From: Alloscardovia omnicolens DSM 21503
GTDB lineage: Bacteria > Actinomycetota > Actinomycetes > Actinomycetales > Bifidobacteriaceae
Reading direction: 5' to 3'
Assembly (NCBI RefSeq): GCF_000420505.1
Contig: NZ_ATVB01000001.1
Coordinates: 1 to 64,000 of the forward strand
Length of the DNA stretch: 64,000 nt
This document shows, piece by piece, positions 63,785 to 64,000 of the stretch (positions within the stretch are counted from its first letter, which is position 1; every line of letters begins with the position of its first letter). The notes under the pieces were generated by a model. The model ran no database searches, had not been told where the DNA came from, and saw only the letters and a program-made list of their open reading frames with translations. The position numbers and the translations under genes are program-made.

Positions 63785-64000
63785 TCAACGAATTACATCA
63801 ATATTTTTCAATAAAGTACCTGCTCGCAAATAATCTGTAACCTGCTCATTAACAACCTTATATGGGTGATAATCGGCGTTACAAATATCATGAAGAATTT
63901 CTTCTTCCAACTCATCTAATGGCTTATTGACCTTTCCATATAGGTGTGCAAATCGATAACAAAAGGAACGCAAAAGGTCAAATATAATTGAATAATTTCC
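63785..64000 (-). CDS. Unknown protein, partial (continues past the window)
   Basis: The C-terminal 71 residues of a frame open to the right edge. It has a charged stretch GKVNKPLDELEEEILHDICNADYHPYKVVNEQVTDYL. A TTG at 63971-63973 could start a 62-residue protein, but the frame stays open to the window end, so it is more likely a longer gene. No family recognised. The 126 nt between it and the DUF1877 gene are visibly richer in G and C. Confidence 0.5.
   Translation of the reverse strand, partial: GNYSIIFDLLRSFCYRFAHLYGKVNKPLDELEEEILHDICNADYHPYKVVNEQVTDYLRAGTLLKNIDVIR

Overview
The window looks like part of a chromosome from a relatively A/T-rich member of the Bifidobacteriaceae (Alloscardovia, Scardovia or Gardnerella-like). 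This is an inference from a fused shikimate kinase/3-dehydroquinate synthase, the sufB-D-C-S-U-T order, the rpsD ... alaS-ruvX-mltG ... aroC-aroKB-aroQ neighbourhood, and the protein sequences themselves. No rRNA, tRNA or CRISPR array was recognised. Region 1 (0-10.5 kb): an RNA methyltransferase, a uracil permease, the complete SUF iron-sulfur assembly operon and CTP synthase. Region 2 (10.7-28 kb): a frameshifted ltrA relic and one copy of a ~280-bp intergenic repeat, then a long leftward housekeeping block (a threonine-aldolase-like enzyme, shikimate genes, mltG, ruvX, alaS, rpsD, a PcrA-type helicase). Region 3 (28-35.6 kb): xanthine salvage (xpt-pbuX), membrane proteins, an apparently frameshifted D-2-hydroxyacid dehydrogenase and rlmH. 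It ends in a 700-bp intergenic stretch holding the second, inverted copy of the repeat and several palindromes. Region 4 (35.6-39.6 kb): a leftward operon of trpB, an unknown transporter and an M20 peptidase. It is preceded by a 20-residue leader peptide with four Trp codons and by mutually exclusive hairpins, which together form a ribosome-mediated tryptophan attenuator. Region 5 (39.7-50.7 kb): cytosolic GH3 and GH5 glycosidases, an Nramp transporter, 5-formyl-THF cyclo-ligase, and a cluster of asnB-like amidotransferase, ATP-grasp ligase and Asp/Glu racemase. Beside the cluster lies a wrecked second ATP-grasp gene that resembles the D-aspartate ligase of peptidoglycan cross-bridges. Region 6 (50.7-56.2 kb): a TPP riboswitch and the first part of ykoF are followed by a degenerate, A/T-rich Firmicutes-type integrative mobilizable element (large serine recombinase, TnpW, DUF3847, MOBQ relaxase, oriT-like site). 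On its far side is only the 3' end of an EcfT/YkoC gene, so the element seems to have replaced most of a thiamine-precursor ECF transporter operon. Region 7 (56.2-62 kb): an Rrf2 regulator with an NAD(P)-binding partner and candidate operators, meso-DAP dehydrogenase, and the pdxST/pdxR vitamin B6 locus, in which PdxR lacks the PLP lysine. Region 8 (62-64 kb): an A/T-rich leftward string of small genes (SMI1/KNR4, a Cys-rich protein, DUF1877, an unknown cut by the window edge) that looks like an immunity-gene island.
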